Below, piece by piece: positions 7,649-15,846 of a stretch of DNA of 64,000 nt. How positions within the stretch are numbered: the first letter of the stretch is position 1; every line of letters starts with the position of its first letter. Below the pieces are notes generated by a model. The model was not told the origin of the DNA and did no database searches. It was given only the letters and a program-made list of their open reading frames with translations. The translations under genes were made by a program, and so were the position numbers. The DNA comes from Eubacterium sp. GTDB lineage: Bacteria; Bacillota; Clostridia; Oscillospirales; Ruminococcaceae. Location of the stretch: contig JAFLRX010000002.1 in the NCBI GenBank assembly GCA_022511265.1, positions 53,983-117,982 of the forward strand, read 5' to 3'.

Positions 7649-10600
7649 TTATTTCTTATCGTTCTTCTTGCGCTTGCCTGCCACAAGGGATGCAGCCGCA
7701 AGTGCTGCCGCAGCAGCTGCGCCGAGACCTGCTGCCCCATCAAGACCAACGCCGGTGTTCGGGTTGCTTGCCTGAGGAGTCATCTGGTCGAACGCGATTG
7801 TAGGAGCACCACCCTGAGGTGTAGCCTGCTCGAAATCAATCGTCGGAGCATCATAAGATGCGCTCTCGTCTATGATAGTGTTGTTGACATCTGTGTCAGC
7901 ATTATCTATAGTGTTATCTGTGTCAACATCATCAATGACATTTTCAGCATCGGAATCAGTGTCTGTATCCGTATCGGTATCAGTGTCTGTGTCTGTATCG
8001 GTATCGGTGTCGGTGTCTGTATCGGTATCGGTATCAGTGTCTGTATCGGTATCGGTATCAGTGTCTGTGTCCGTATCGGTATCGGTGTCCGTATCGGTAT
8101 CGGTGTCTGTATCCGTATCAGTATCGGTATCGGTATCTGTGTCGGTGTCCGTATCGGTATCAGTGTCGGTATCGGTATCGGTATCGGTATCTGTGTCGGT
8201 GTCCGTATCGGTATCAGTGTCGGTATCGGTATCGGTATCGGTATCGGTGTCGGTATCGGTGTCCGTATCGGTATCAGTGTCGGTATCGGTATCGGTATCG
8301 GTATCAGTGTCTGTATCGGTATCCGTATCAGTGTCTGTATCGGTATCAGTGTCTGTATCTGTATCGGTATCGGTGTCGGTGTCAGTATCAGTGTCCGTAT
8401 CGGTATCAGTGTCTGTATCGGTATCGGTATCAGTGTCTGTATCGGTATCGGTATCGGTATCTGTATCGGTATCGGTATCGGTATCAGTGTCCGTATCGGT
8501 ATCAGTGTCCGTATCCGTATCGGTATCGGTATCAGTGTCTGTATCGGTATCAGTGTCCGTGTCCGTATCCGTATCCGTATCGGTGTCTGTATCGGTATCA
8601 GTGTCTGTATCGGTATCGGTATCGGTATCGGTATCAGTGTCTGTATCGGTATCGGTATCGGTGTCAGTATCGGTATCGGTATCTGTGTCCGTATCAGTAT
8701 CTGTATCGGTATCAGTGTCCGTATCGGTATCAGTGTCTGTATCGGTATCAGTGTCTGTATCGGTATCGGTATCCGAATCAGTGTCCGTATCGGTATCAGT
8801 GTCTGTATCGGTATCAGTATCGGTATCGGTATCGGTATCAGTGTCTGTATCGGTATCAGTGTCCGTATCGGTATCGGTATCGGTATCAGTGTCTGTATCG
8901 GTATCGGTGTCCGTATCGGTATCAGTGTCCGTATCGGTATCGGTATCGGTATCTGTATCGGTATCGGTGTCTGTATCAGTATCGGTATCGGTGTCCGTGT
9001 CTGTATCGGTATCGGTATCATCATCACCGTTTCCGCTACCGCCAGGGATTGTACTCATATCAGAATCTGTATCGGTGTCCGTGTCAGTATCTGTATCCGA
9101 ATCAGTATCTGTATCCGAATCAGTATCGGTATCGGTATCAGTGTCTGTGTCGGTATCGGTATCAGTGTCTGTATCAGTATCAGTGTCTGTGTCAGTATCT
9201 GTATCGGTGTCAGTATCAGTATCGGTATCGGTGTCAGTATCTGTATCGGTGTCCGTATCGGTATCAGTGTCGGTATCGGTATCAGTGTCCGTATCGGTAT
9301 CAGTGTCTGTATCGGTATCGGTGTCTGTGTCAGTATCTGTGTCTGTATCGGTATCAGTGTCTGTATCAGTATCGGTATCGGTATCTGTATCTGTGTCTGT
9401 ATCGGTATCAGTGTCAGTATCAGTGTCGGTGTCTGTATCGGTATCTGTATCGGTATCCGTATCAGTGTCTGTATCGGTATCAGTGTCAGTATCAGTGTCG
9501 GTGTCTGTATCGGTATCGGTATCGGTGTCTGTATCGGTATCGGTATCAGTGTCTGTATCGGTATCGGTATCCGTATCAGTGTCTGTATCGGTATCGGTAT
9601 CGGTATCAGTATCCGTATCGGTATCGGTGTCCGTATCGGTATCGGTGTCTGTATCGGTATCAGTGTCTGTATCGGTATCCGTATCCGTATCGGTGTCTGT
9701 ATCGGCGTCGGTGTCTGTATCGGTATCGGTATCAGTATCGGTATCGGTGTCCGTATCGGTATCTGTGTCTGTATCGGTATCAGTGTCTGTATCGGTATCC
9801 GTATCCGTATCCGTATCGGTATCGTCGTCACCGGTTCCGGGGTCGCCGGGGATTATGCCGGGGTCGCCGTCATCGTCCTGATCTACGTCAAGATCGAGAT
9901 CGTCATCGCTGGTGGGGATGTCGAACGAATTCCAACCAAACTCCATGCCGCCCTTGTAAGACTTAGCAATAAGCTGACCCTCAAGGTGACGCTGCTCGCC
10001 GTTAACGTGAGAGTTGGGAGCGAGCACGTTGCCGGTAAAGCCGTAAAGATCAACAGTGCCTGCATCAACAACGTTGATGAGAATGTTGCGGTATCTGTCA
10101 GCGACATCGTTGGTCGCGCTTATCTGCGAGCCGTTTATGGTGACATAGTTAATACGCAGGTTAAGTACGGTATCAGCGTCTCCACCTACTATGTTGAGTA
10201 TTATTTTGCCGCCCTCGGGGATGTTATTGAAGGAAAGACCGAAGGGTGCGCCGTTTGAAGCGTTGATCTCGTCAGCGGTAACGGTGAATACGTTAACGCC
10301 TTCGGAATAACCGGTAAACTCTAATGTACCCCAGTTGTTGGAGTATACGCCGGTGGTCTCAAGTTCTGCAAGCTTCTGAGATGTAGCTCTGAGCTGCTCG
10401 AAGGTCTTTTCAAAGCTGAAATCGGTCTTTTCGTTTACGCCGCCGATTACGGTCGCGCCGGAGTTCTGATTATAATATCTGTCAGATACTTCGTTAGCCC
10501 AAACAACACGTCCGCCGTCGCTCAGCTTGAAATCAGCCTCGCCGCCGACGATGATATCAGCAGCGCCCTCTCCTGCGAGGTTAGCGGTGTTGAAAGAAAA

Positions 10601-11050
10601 CCATCCGTCAGAAGCGGTAACAGTCAGGTCGCCGCCTACCGCAACACGTCCGCCGACGTCAGAACCCTCGATAACGGCATCCTCTTCAACGAAAAGGCTG
10701 AAGCCGGCAGCGTATCCGAGCAGATCGTTTACTGTCTCGTAGGATCTGTCTGCGTCATCTATGCCGAGTAAGCTGTCGTAATCAATGGTCTCCTGGTCAA
10801 ACGCACCTGCGTTAGAGGTGGAAAGCATTGACGGAAGCTGTGTTTGATATACATTTTCGGTATAATATGTCTGCGAAGTTCCCTGTCCGAACAGATCTGT
10901 ATTGACCTGCTGCTGAGCCGGTGCGGCCATTGAGAACAGACGCGTAATCAACATATTGATAGCGAAAATAAACGCTATAATTTTTCTGAGTATCTTCTTT
11001 CTTGCGGAAAGCTGAGTCTGCTCAGGGAGATTCTTTACATTGTCTGTCAT
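7649..11050 (-). CDS. Sortase-anchored surface protein: choice-of-anchor A domain plus Asp-Thr dipeptide repeat stalk
   Basis: The 1133-residue cell-surface protein starts at an ATG with AGGAGGAA seven bases upstream. A basic N-terminus and hydrophobic segment (about residues 17-43) form a signal peptide. A choice-of-anchor A domain (about 105-370) follows, recognisable by GSDVGGRVAVGGDL and GNVLAPNSHVNGEQRHLEGQLIAKSY. Then come roughly 300 Asp-Thr dipeptides in two blocks, broken once by a Gly/Pro-rich spacer (SDMSTIPGGSGNGDD) and sprinkled with rare Asp-Ser and Asp-Ala units. The C-terminus has NPNTG, a hydrophobic Ala-rich helix and a KRKKNDKK tail, a sortase sorting signal. The stalk is analogous to Ser-Asp stalks of staphylococcal Clf/Sdr proteins. 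No sortase gene is in the window. Confidence 0.88.
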   Translation of the reverse strand: MTDNVKNLPEQTQLSARKKILRKIIAFIFAINMLITRLFSMAAPAQQQVNTDLFGQGTSQTYYTENVYQTQLPSMLSTSNAGAFDQETIDYDSLLGIDDADRSYETVNDLLGYAAGFSLFVEEDAVIEGSDVGGRVAVGGDLTVTASDGWFSFNTANLAGEGAADIIVGGEADFKLSDGGRVVWANEVSDRYYNQNSGATVIGGVNEKTDFSFEKTFEQLRATSQKLAELETTGVYSNNWGTLEFTGYSEGVNVFTVTADEINASNGAPFGLSFNNIPEGGKIILNIVGGDADTVLNLRINYVTINGSQISATNDVADRYRNILINVVDAGTVDLYGFTGNVLAPNSHVNGEQRHLEGQLIAKSYKGGMEFGWNSFDIPTSDDDLDLDVDQDDDGDPGIIPGDPGTGDDDTDTDTDTDTDTDTDTDTDTDTDTDTDTDTDTDTDTDTDADTDTDTDTDTDTDTDTDTDTDTDTDTDTDTDTDTDTDTDTDTDTDTDTDTDTDTDTDTDTDTDTDTDTDTDTDTDTDTDTDTDTDTDTDTDTDTDTDTDTDTDTDTDTDTDTDTDTDTDTDTDTDTDTDTDTDTDTDTDTDTDTDTDTDTDTDTDTDTDTDTDTDTDTDTDTDTDTDTDTDTDTDTDTDTDTDTDSDTDTDSDTDTDTDTDTDSDMSTIPGGSGNGDDDTDTDTDTDTDTDTDTDTDTDTDTDTDTDTDTDTDTDTDTDTDTDTDTDTDTDTDTDTDTDTDTDTDTDTDTDTDTDTDTDSDTDTDTDTDTDTDTDTDTDTDTDTDTDTDTDTDTDTDTDTDTDTDTDTDTDTDTDTDTDTDTDTDTDTDTDTDTDTDTDTDTDTDTDTDTDTDTDTDTDTDTDTDTDTDTDTDTDTDTDTDTDTDTDTDTDTDTDTDTDTDTDTDTDTDTDTDTDTDTDTDTDTDTDTDTDTDTDTDTDTDTDTDTDTDTDTDTDTDTDTDTDTDTDTDTDTDTDTDTDTDTDTDTDTDTDTDTDTDTDTDTDTDTDTDTDTDTDTDTDTDTDTDTDTDTDTDSDAENVIDDVDTDNTIDNADTDVNNTIIDESASYDAPTIDFEQATPQGGAPTIAFDQMTPQASNPNTGVGLDGAAGLGAAAAAALAAASLVAGKRKKNDKK
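7955..9830 (-). repeat. Hexanucleotide coding repeat (Asp-Thr stalk), two blocks
   Basis: About 1.9 kb of hexamers encode Asp-Thr, interrupted at about 9030-9075 by a non-repeat spacer. Units mix GAT/GAC with ACC/ACA/ACT/ACG in no fixed order, so the protein sequence is far more regular than the DNA. The low complexity keeps all frames nearly free of stops and creates long artificial open frames on the plus strand. Confidence 0.9.
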
Positions 11051-11152
11051 AGGAATTTCCTCCTTAATAAACGGAACTCGATGTTCCTGTTTTCCTTATA
11101 TCAGACGGGTTTGCGGGTGTTTTTGCAAGCCGCGTCTAAGCTTCGTACTTTA

Positions 11153-11181
11153 ATTATAAGCTCCGCAAAAACTCGTGTCAA
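11153..11181 (-). promoter_or_regulatory. Consensus promoter of the surface protein gene
   Basis: On the minus strand TTGACA (11181-11176) and TATAAT (11158-11153) are separated by 17 bases, a perfect vegetative promoter. It stands about 100 bases upstream of the ATG. Confidence 0.8.
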
Positions 11182-11339
11182 TACTTAATCCGAAAAACTT
11201 TTCGGTTTAATGTAGAAAATTTAATAAAATTTTTAATAATTTTTCGTCATTATATACAAAAGATTAGGTTTTGTGCTGTTTTAATAAAAATATTATCTTT
11301 TTTGATAGGTGTGAATGCTTATAAAAAGCATATTTCAGA

Positions 11340-11368
11340 TTGACATTTTTGCGTATTTATGCTAAAAT
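11340..11368 (+). promoter_or_regulatory. Promoter of the carboxypeptidase-like/MurF-like fusion gene
   Basis: TTGACA (11340-11345) and TAAAAT (11363-11368) are 17 bases apart, 73 bases before the ATG at 11442. Confidence 0.75.
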
Positions 11369-11441
11369 ATACTATAATATAGTGATTTTTATTCAGTCCT
11401 TTTGATATACTAATCTAAGAGAATAGGAAAGGGAATGTTAT

Positions 11442-13646
11442 ATGGCAGAGATCAAAGCGGTACAAAAGACCGATATGCCGGAGATAAAAGCAACTGCGGC
11501 GATAGTTGTCACTCAGAACGAAGGCAAAATTTTACTTGAAAAGAACGCCAAGAAGATGATGTATCCCGCCTTTATCACCAAGATATTGGCGTCGATAATC
11601 GCACTGGAAAAGTGCAGCCCGTCAGATACCGTTGTGGTATCCCAGGGTGTGGTTGCCGAAATGAGCAAGTGGAAAAACTCCGCCTCGATAGGTCTTATTG
11701 AGGGAGAGCGCATTTCAGTGCTTGATTTAGTATATTCTATGATGCTGGCATCTGCCAACGATTCGATGTTCGCGCTGGGAGAATTTATCTGCGGCGGCAA
11801 GGATAAATTCGCGCAGATGATGCAGGAAAAAGCAAAGGCATTGGGCGCGGAAAGCACCGTGCTGACCGACAACGAGGGTCGCTTTACCTCAGAGCAGTTG
11901 TCCAACGCCTATGACCTGGCGATAATCTGCCGCTATTGTATGACCAACCGCATATTCCGCACGATAGCAAACACCGAAAAGTATACTATAGCCGCCACCG
12001 ATAAAAGCCCCGAACGCGTCATCAGCAACTCTAACCTGTTGGTAAACAGTTCTTATAAAAGATACAAGTACGATACCGCAATAGGTATCAAGAGCGGATA
12101 CACCGCAAAGTCAAAGGCGTGCCTTGCCTGCTCTGCCCTGCCTCCGAAAGGAAAGCACGGCGAAGAGATAATGGCGATAGTGCTGGGCGCGGAGCATACC
12201 AAGCAGATGAAGTATGTCTTTTACGACGCTATCACGCTGTTGGATTTCACCTTTGATAATTTCGAGCAGCTGAGCGGTAAAAAGTCCGCCGCCGAGGAAA
12301 TAAAAGCGGAGGACGCGCTGTTTACCGTGTCAGAGCTGTGCGATGTATTAAAGGTCACCCGCCGCAACTCTCCCGACGCGGCGATAAACTCTATCGCGGT
12401 GGGCAGACAGAAGATAAAAAAAGACTGCGCGTACTTTGCCGCGGACGACAGAGCCGCAAAAGAGGCATACAACAACGGCGCGGCTGTAGTCATTACCGAA
12501 AAGCCGGTAAGCGGTATCGCGAATATAGTGGTGACTGACATCAACGCAGCCAAGGAGAGACTGGCGTCTCATATAAAAACTAAGCTGGGTATGTGGTCTA
12601 TAGCGGTGCTTGACAGCCCCGAGCAGATAAACCCGCTGAATATGATATGCGGACTGCTGAACGAAAAGATGAAGACTGTCAAATCCGCATCGTTGGAAAA
12701 CAACTACGACGCAATGCTGAAGGCACTGTTGTCCGCTTCAAAGGATACCGGTGCGGCGGTCATCAATGTTTCCGCCGAAACGAGGGAAAACGCAGAACGC
12801 GTCTCCACCACGGCGGGTACTGACATTGCCATCATCGCGGCTGCTGCGGCATCGAAAAATCCGAACGAGCTTTCAAAGCAGGAGATGCTGGACCGAAAGC
12901 TGGGAATATGCAAAGGTATGTCCGAGGCGGGCGCGGTGATAATGAACATCGACGACAAGAGGGTCGCGGGTATTTTCTCGATACAGCAGGATATCATAAC
13001 CGTCGGTGTAGACAACCATATGGCGGATTATTACGCCGACAGCATTGTTATTGAAGAAGATAAAATATCGTTTGATATTGTAAACGGCGACAACATACAT
13101 CATATCGAGTTGTATTCCGACAATAAGCACGCAATATACCAGGCGCTTATTACCTTTGCGCTGGGTGAGATAATGGGCATCCCCGCAAAGCAGACAGCGG
13201 TATATTTGGAGAAATACCGCAAATCCCCGGGTATGAGCACCGTCAAAAACGGAAACAACGTCACCGTCATTTCCGATTTTGAGAATACCGGCAGCGACAG
13301 CGTCGCCGCCGCGCTGAAAGAACTGTGCAACGTATTCATCCAGCCGGAGGCGCGCCGTATCGCGGTATTTGCTGATATAGCGGGCGGCGGAGAGTCTGAG
13401 GAAAGCCTGTTCCGCCGTGTGGGCACAGCGATAAACAAAAGCACGGTGGACATCACGGTTTGCTACGGCGACACAGCCGCGAATATTGCGCAGACCGCCG
13501 ACCTGAAAAACAAGTCCGTTATCATACTGAAAAGCGAGGCGGCGCTGACAGAGTTTCTCGGTCTGAATATAAGACCTAACGACGCGGTGCTGTTCAAGGG
13601 CTCGGAGGACTCCGGACTGGCGGATATTATGACGGCGATAACGTAA
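11442..13646 (+). CDS. Fusion of a pseudo-D,D-carboxypeptidase (S11 fold) and a pseudo-MurF; probably cytosolic
   Basis: Residues about 15-275 align with the S11 D-Ala-D-Ala carboxypeptidase fold: SAN (104-106) and KSG in GIKSGYT (217-219) are kept. The SxxK nucleophile motif reads F44-I-T-K47, however, so the catalytic serine is phenylalanine (codon TTT at 11571). Residues about 290-734 follow MurF: an N-terminal substrate-like domain (SIAVGRQKIKKDCAYFAADD), a central domain and a C-terminal domain (AVFADIAGGGESEE...VGTAI; NDAVLFKGSEDSGLADIM). Where MurF has the P-loop GxNGKTTT, this protein has AVLDSPEQINPLN (388-400), with no Gly-Lys-Thr. No signal peptide or membrane helix is present, unlike real S11 enzymes. 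Both active centres thus look dead, and the protein may bind, sense or scaffold rather than catalyse. GGAAAGGG supports the start. Confidence 0.8.
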   Translation: MAEIKAVQKTDMPEIKATAAIVVTQNEGKILLEKNAKKMMYPAFITKILASIIALEKCSPSDTVVVSQGVVAEMSKWKNSASIGLIEGERISVLDLVYSMMLASANDSMFALGEFICGGKDKFAQMMQEKAKALGAESTVLTDNEGRFTSEQLSNAYDLAIICRYCMTNRIFRTIANTEKYTIAATDKSPERVISNSNLLVNSSYKRYKYDTAIGIKSGYTAKSKACLACSALPPKGKHGEEIMAIVLGAEHTKQMKYVFYDAITLLDFTFDNFEQLSGKKSAAEEIKAEDALFTVSELCDVLKVTRRNSPDAAINSIAVGRQKIKKDCAYFAADDRAAKEAYNNGAAVVITEKPVSGIANIVVTDINAAKERLASHIKTKLGMWSIAVLDSPEQINPLNMICGLLNEKMKTVKSASLENNYDAMLKALLSASKDTGAAVINVSAETRENAERVSTTAGTDIAIIAAAAASKNPNELSKQEMLDRKLGICKGMSEAGAVIMNIDDKRVAGIFSIQQDIITVGVDNHMADYYADSIVIEEDKISFDIVNGDNIHHIELYSDNKHAIYQALITFALGEIMGIPAKQTAVYLEKYRKSPGMSTVKNGNNVTVISDFENTGSDSVAAALKELCNVFIQPEARRIAVFADIAGGGESEESLFRRVGTAINKSTVDITVCYGDTAANIAQTADLKNKSVIILKSEAALTEFLGLNIRPNDAVLFKGSEDSGLADIMTAIT

Positions 13647-13649
13647 GTC

Positions 13650-13702
13650 GGGGCGCTGCCCCATACCCCGATTAGGAAACTTTTTGAAAAAAGCTTCCTA
13701 AT
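13650..13702. repeat. REP-like double hairpin
   Basis: GGGGC-GCT-GCCCC (13650-13662) is followed by ATTAGGAA...TTCCTAAT (13671-13702) with an inner CTTTTT/AAAAAG stem, and then by CCTTCAAAAACTTTT. This arrangement looks like a dispersed intergenic repeat of Clostridia rather than a plain terminator; copy number cannot be judged from one window. Confidence 0.5.
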
Positions 13703-13725
13703 AACCTTCAAAAACTTTTATGACA

Positions 13726-13768
13726 AAAACAGAGGGAAAACCTATAAGATTTCCCCTCTGTTTTATTT
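13726..13768. terminator. Bidirectional terminator between the fusion gene and the AraC gene
   Basis: AAAACAGAGGG (13726-13736) pairs with CCCTCTGTTTT (13754-13764), with T-rich sequence beyond on the plus strand and an A-run before it, serving both convergent genes. Confidence 0.65.
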
Positions 13769-14593
13769 ATTATTTATACCATGACGGTATTCACCGGGCG
13801 TCATATTCTCCTCTTTACGGAAAACACGGGAAAAATACAACGCATCCTCAAACCCCACCGAGCGTGCCACCGCAGATATAGGCAGGTCGGTGTTTTGCAG
13901 CAGCTTTTTCGCCTGCGACAGCCTCAACGCAGTGAGAAACTCCACGGGAGATATGCCCTCCGTCACGATGAACGCACGGTACAGCGTAGTGCGGCTGACC
14001 CCGGCGTAATCGGCAACATCTCTTATACTTATATTCATCGCGTAGTTAAAATCCATAAACCGCACCGCCTTGCGTACGCAGCTTTCGGCACGGCTGTGAC
14101 GGGCTGAAGTCTTATGGGTGCTGCGGCTCATCAGTATGCCGAGTGTAATATAAAGCTGACCTGTCATTTTCATTGAGTCGGAGGTGTGCCGCCCGCTCAT
14201 ATCGTATGCGGTCTGTATGCTTCTGCGCAGCTCGTCACCGAAATCGGTGGAGATAACAGGATAATCGCGGGAAAAATCAGTCCGCGCGAGCAGCTGCTCG
14301 GCGTCGCTGCCGTTAAATCCTATCCAATAATACGACCACGGGTCGACCCCGTCTGCTGTGTAGGTTATCTCGGTGTTAGGGTAGATAAGAAATGTGTCCC
14401 CCGCCGACAGTGTATAGCTTTTCCCGCCGACCGAATAAATCCCCTTTCCGCTGACGATATGATGTATAAGATAATGGTCCCGTACACCGCTGCCCCACCT
14501 GTGCAGCGGAGCGCATTTTTCATAGCCGACATTGTAGACTGACAAAGACGCGTTTTCGGTATACTCCGCACGGAATGAATGCTTGTTCTCCAT
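13763..14593 (-). CDS. AraC-family transcriptional regulator with cupin-type sensor domain
   Basis: The 276-residue one-component regulator has an N-terminal AraC-type cupin domain (about 20-150; HHIVSGKGIYSVGGKSYTLSAGDTFLIYPN) that typically binds a sugar or similar effector. A C-terminal double helix-turn-helix (about 170-272) contains ISIRDVADYAGVSRTTLYRAF and SVGFEDALYFSRVFRKEENMTPGEYR. It is transcribed away from galE, with the two promoters facing apart in the 155-base gap. Control of a carbohydrate gene is the usual role, and galE next door is a possible but unproven target. Confidence 0.88.
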   Translation of the reverse strand: MENKHSFRAEYTENASLSVYNVGYEKCAPLHRWGSGVRDHYLIHHIVSGKGIYSVGGKSYTLSAGDTFLIYPNTEITYTADGVDPWSYYWIGFNGSDAEQLLARTDFSRDYPVISTDFGDELRRSIQTAYDMSGRHTSDSMKMTGQLYITLGILMSRSTHKTSARHSRAESCVRKAVRFMDFNYAMNISIRDVADYAGVSRTTLYRAFIVTEGISPVEFLTALRLSQAKKLLQNTDLPISAVARSVGFEDALYFSRVFRKEENMTPGEYRHGINNK

Positions 14594-14613
14594 GATATCA
14601 CCGCCTTATCGAA

Positions 14614-14642
14614 AGTATAGCACACAATCAGCATTTTTGCAA
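14614..14642 (-). promoter_or_regulatory. Promoter of the AraC-family gene
   Basis: Minus-strand TTGCAA (14642-14637) and TATACT (14619-14614) are separated by 17 bases. Confidence 0.6.
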
Positions 14643-14674
14643 CAAAAATCCATATAATTGCAACGAATTTCATA

Positions 14675-14703
14675 TTGCAAAAGCTTTCGGGATATGTTAT
14701 ATT
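14675..14703 (+). promoter_or_regulatory. Promoter of galE
   Basis: TTGCAA (14675-14680), a 17-base spacer and TATATT (14698-14703) lie 45 bases before the galE ATG. The divergent araC promoter is 32 bases away, so a regulator bound between them could affect both. Confidence 0.6.
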
Positions 14704-14748
14704 TATAACAGCGAGAACGAAATACACCTACAGAAAGGATTTGATGTT

Positions 14749-15759
14749 ATGGCAAAGATACTGGTTACAGGCGGCGCGGGCTTTATCGGCAGCCACACCT
14801 GTGTAGAGCTTCTGAACGCGGGGTACGAGGTAGTAATAATGGACAACTTCTCAAACTCCAAGCCTGAGGCGCTTAACCGCATACGCAAGATCACCGGGAA
14901 GGACATTAAGTTTTACGAGGCTGATATACTCGACCTTGAGGCGACCGAAAAGATTTTCGAGGAAAACGATATCGAGGCTGTCATTCACTTCGCAGGGCTG
15001 AAGGCAGTGGGCGAATCGGTGGCAAAGCCGGTAGAATACTACCACAACAATATAACCGGCACGCTGATGCTGATAAAGGCGATGAGAAAGTACGGCTGTA
15101 AAAAGATAGTTTTCTCCTCCTCCGCTACCGTTTACGGTCCGGTAAACAAAGCGCCCTACACCGAAGATATGCCTACCTCTGCAACAAATCCCTATGGCTA
15201 TACCAAGGTTATGATAGAGCAGATATTAAAAGACGTATGCGTCTCGGACGACGAATGGTCGGTGTCACTGCTGAGATACTTCAACCCCATCGGTGCGCAT
15301 GAGAGCGGTCTTATCGGTGAGGACCCCAACGACATACCCAACAACCTTATGCCGTACATCTGTCAGGTGGCAGTTGGCAAGCTGGAGCGTCTCGGCGTGT
15401 TCGGCAACGACTATGATACCCCCGACGGAACAGGTGTGAGGGACTATATCCATGTAGTAGACCTTGCGAAGGGTCATCTCTGCGCGCTGAAATATGTTCT
15501 TGAAAACAAGGGCTGCGACGCGGTAAACCTCGGCACAGGCAAAGGCTCGTCGGTGCTGGACGTGCTGCACAGCTTTGAAAAGGCATGCGGTAAAGAGCTG
15601 CCCTACAAGATACTGCCCAGGAGGCCCGGCGACATCGCGACCTGCTATGCTAACCCCGACAAGGCAAAGAAGGTGTTCGGCTGGGAGGCTACGCTGACGT
15701 TAGACGAGATGACAGCGTCCAGCTGGAATTTTATAAAGAACAATCCAAACGGACTATAA
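14749..15759 (+). CDS. galE: UDP-glucose 4-epimerase
   Basis: The enzyme interconverts UDP-glucose and UDP-galactose (and possibly the N-acetyl forms) with bound NAD, feeding galactose use and envelope glycan synthesis. The 336-residue length is normal for the family. The Rossmann motif GGAGFIGSHT is at residues 7-16, the catalytic Ser/Thr region is FSSSATVYG and the YxxxK pair is in YGYTKVM. RYFNPIGAHESGLIGEDP and RDYIHVVDLAKGH are classical GalE stretches. AGAAAGGA stands about ten bases upstream of the ATG. It is a single-gene unit with its own promoter and a very strong terminator. Confidence 0.95.
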   Translation: MAKILVTGGAGFIGSHTCVELLNAGYEVVIMDNFSNSKPEALNRIRKITGKDIKFYEADILDLEATEKIFEENDIEAVIHFAGLKAVGESVAKPVEYYHNNITGTLMLIKAMRKYGCKKIVFSSSATVYGPVNKAPYTEDMPTSATNPYGYTKVMIEQILKDVCVSDDEWSVSLLRYFNPIGAHESGLIGEDPNDIPNNLMPYICQVAVGKLERLGVFGNDYDTPDGTGVRDYIHVVDLAKGHLCALKYVLENKGCDAVNLGTGKGSSVLDVLHSFEKACGKELPYKILPRRPGDIATCYANPDKAKKVFGWEATLTLDEMTASSWNFIKNNPNGL

Positions 15760-15797
15760 TATTCGGAAAAACTTTCAAGTTAGAGTCACTATCTAAA

Positions 15798-15839
15798 AAC
15801 ACAAAATCCGCACCCTAAAAAGGGTGCGGATTTTGTGTT
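15798..15839. terminator. Strong bidirectional terminator between galE and the methyltransferase
   Basis: A perfect 19-bp stem (15798-15816 with 15821-15839) with an AAAA loop has A/T flanks on both sides and serves the convergent genes. Confidence 0.85.
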
Positions 15840-15846
15840 ATATGAT

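Larger units (their letters stand above)
11051..11441. other. 391-base AT-rich intergenic region with divergent promoters
   Basis: No coding sequence is seen here. The region holds the minus-strand promoter of the surface protein (11153-11181), the plus-strand promoter of the pseudoenzyme fusion (11340-11368), a small hairpin CCGAAAAACTTTTCGG near 11190-11205, and otherwise AT-rich sequence. Confidence 0.7.

Noticed and set aside
7955..9830. Possible CRISPR array
   Set aside because: Continuous six-base coding repeat without spacers.
7589..10258. Long open frames on the plus strand over the Asp-Thr repeat (Ile/Cys/Gly-rich of about 889 residues and Ser-Val-rich of about 669)
   Set aside because: They are the antisense reading of the hexamer repeat, with no ribosome site or domain; the minus-strand frame has signal peptide, domain and sorting signal.
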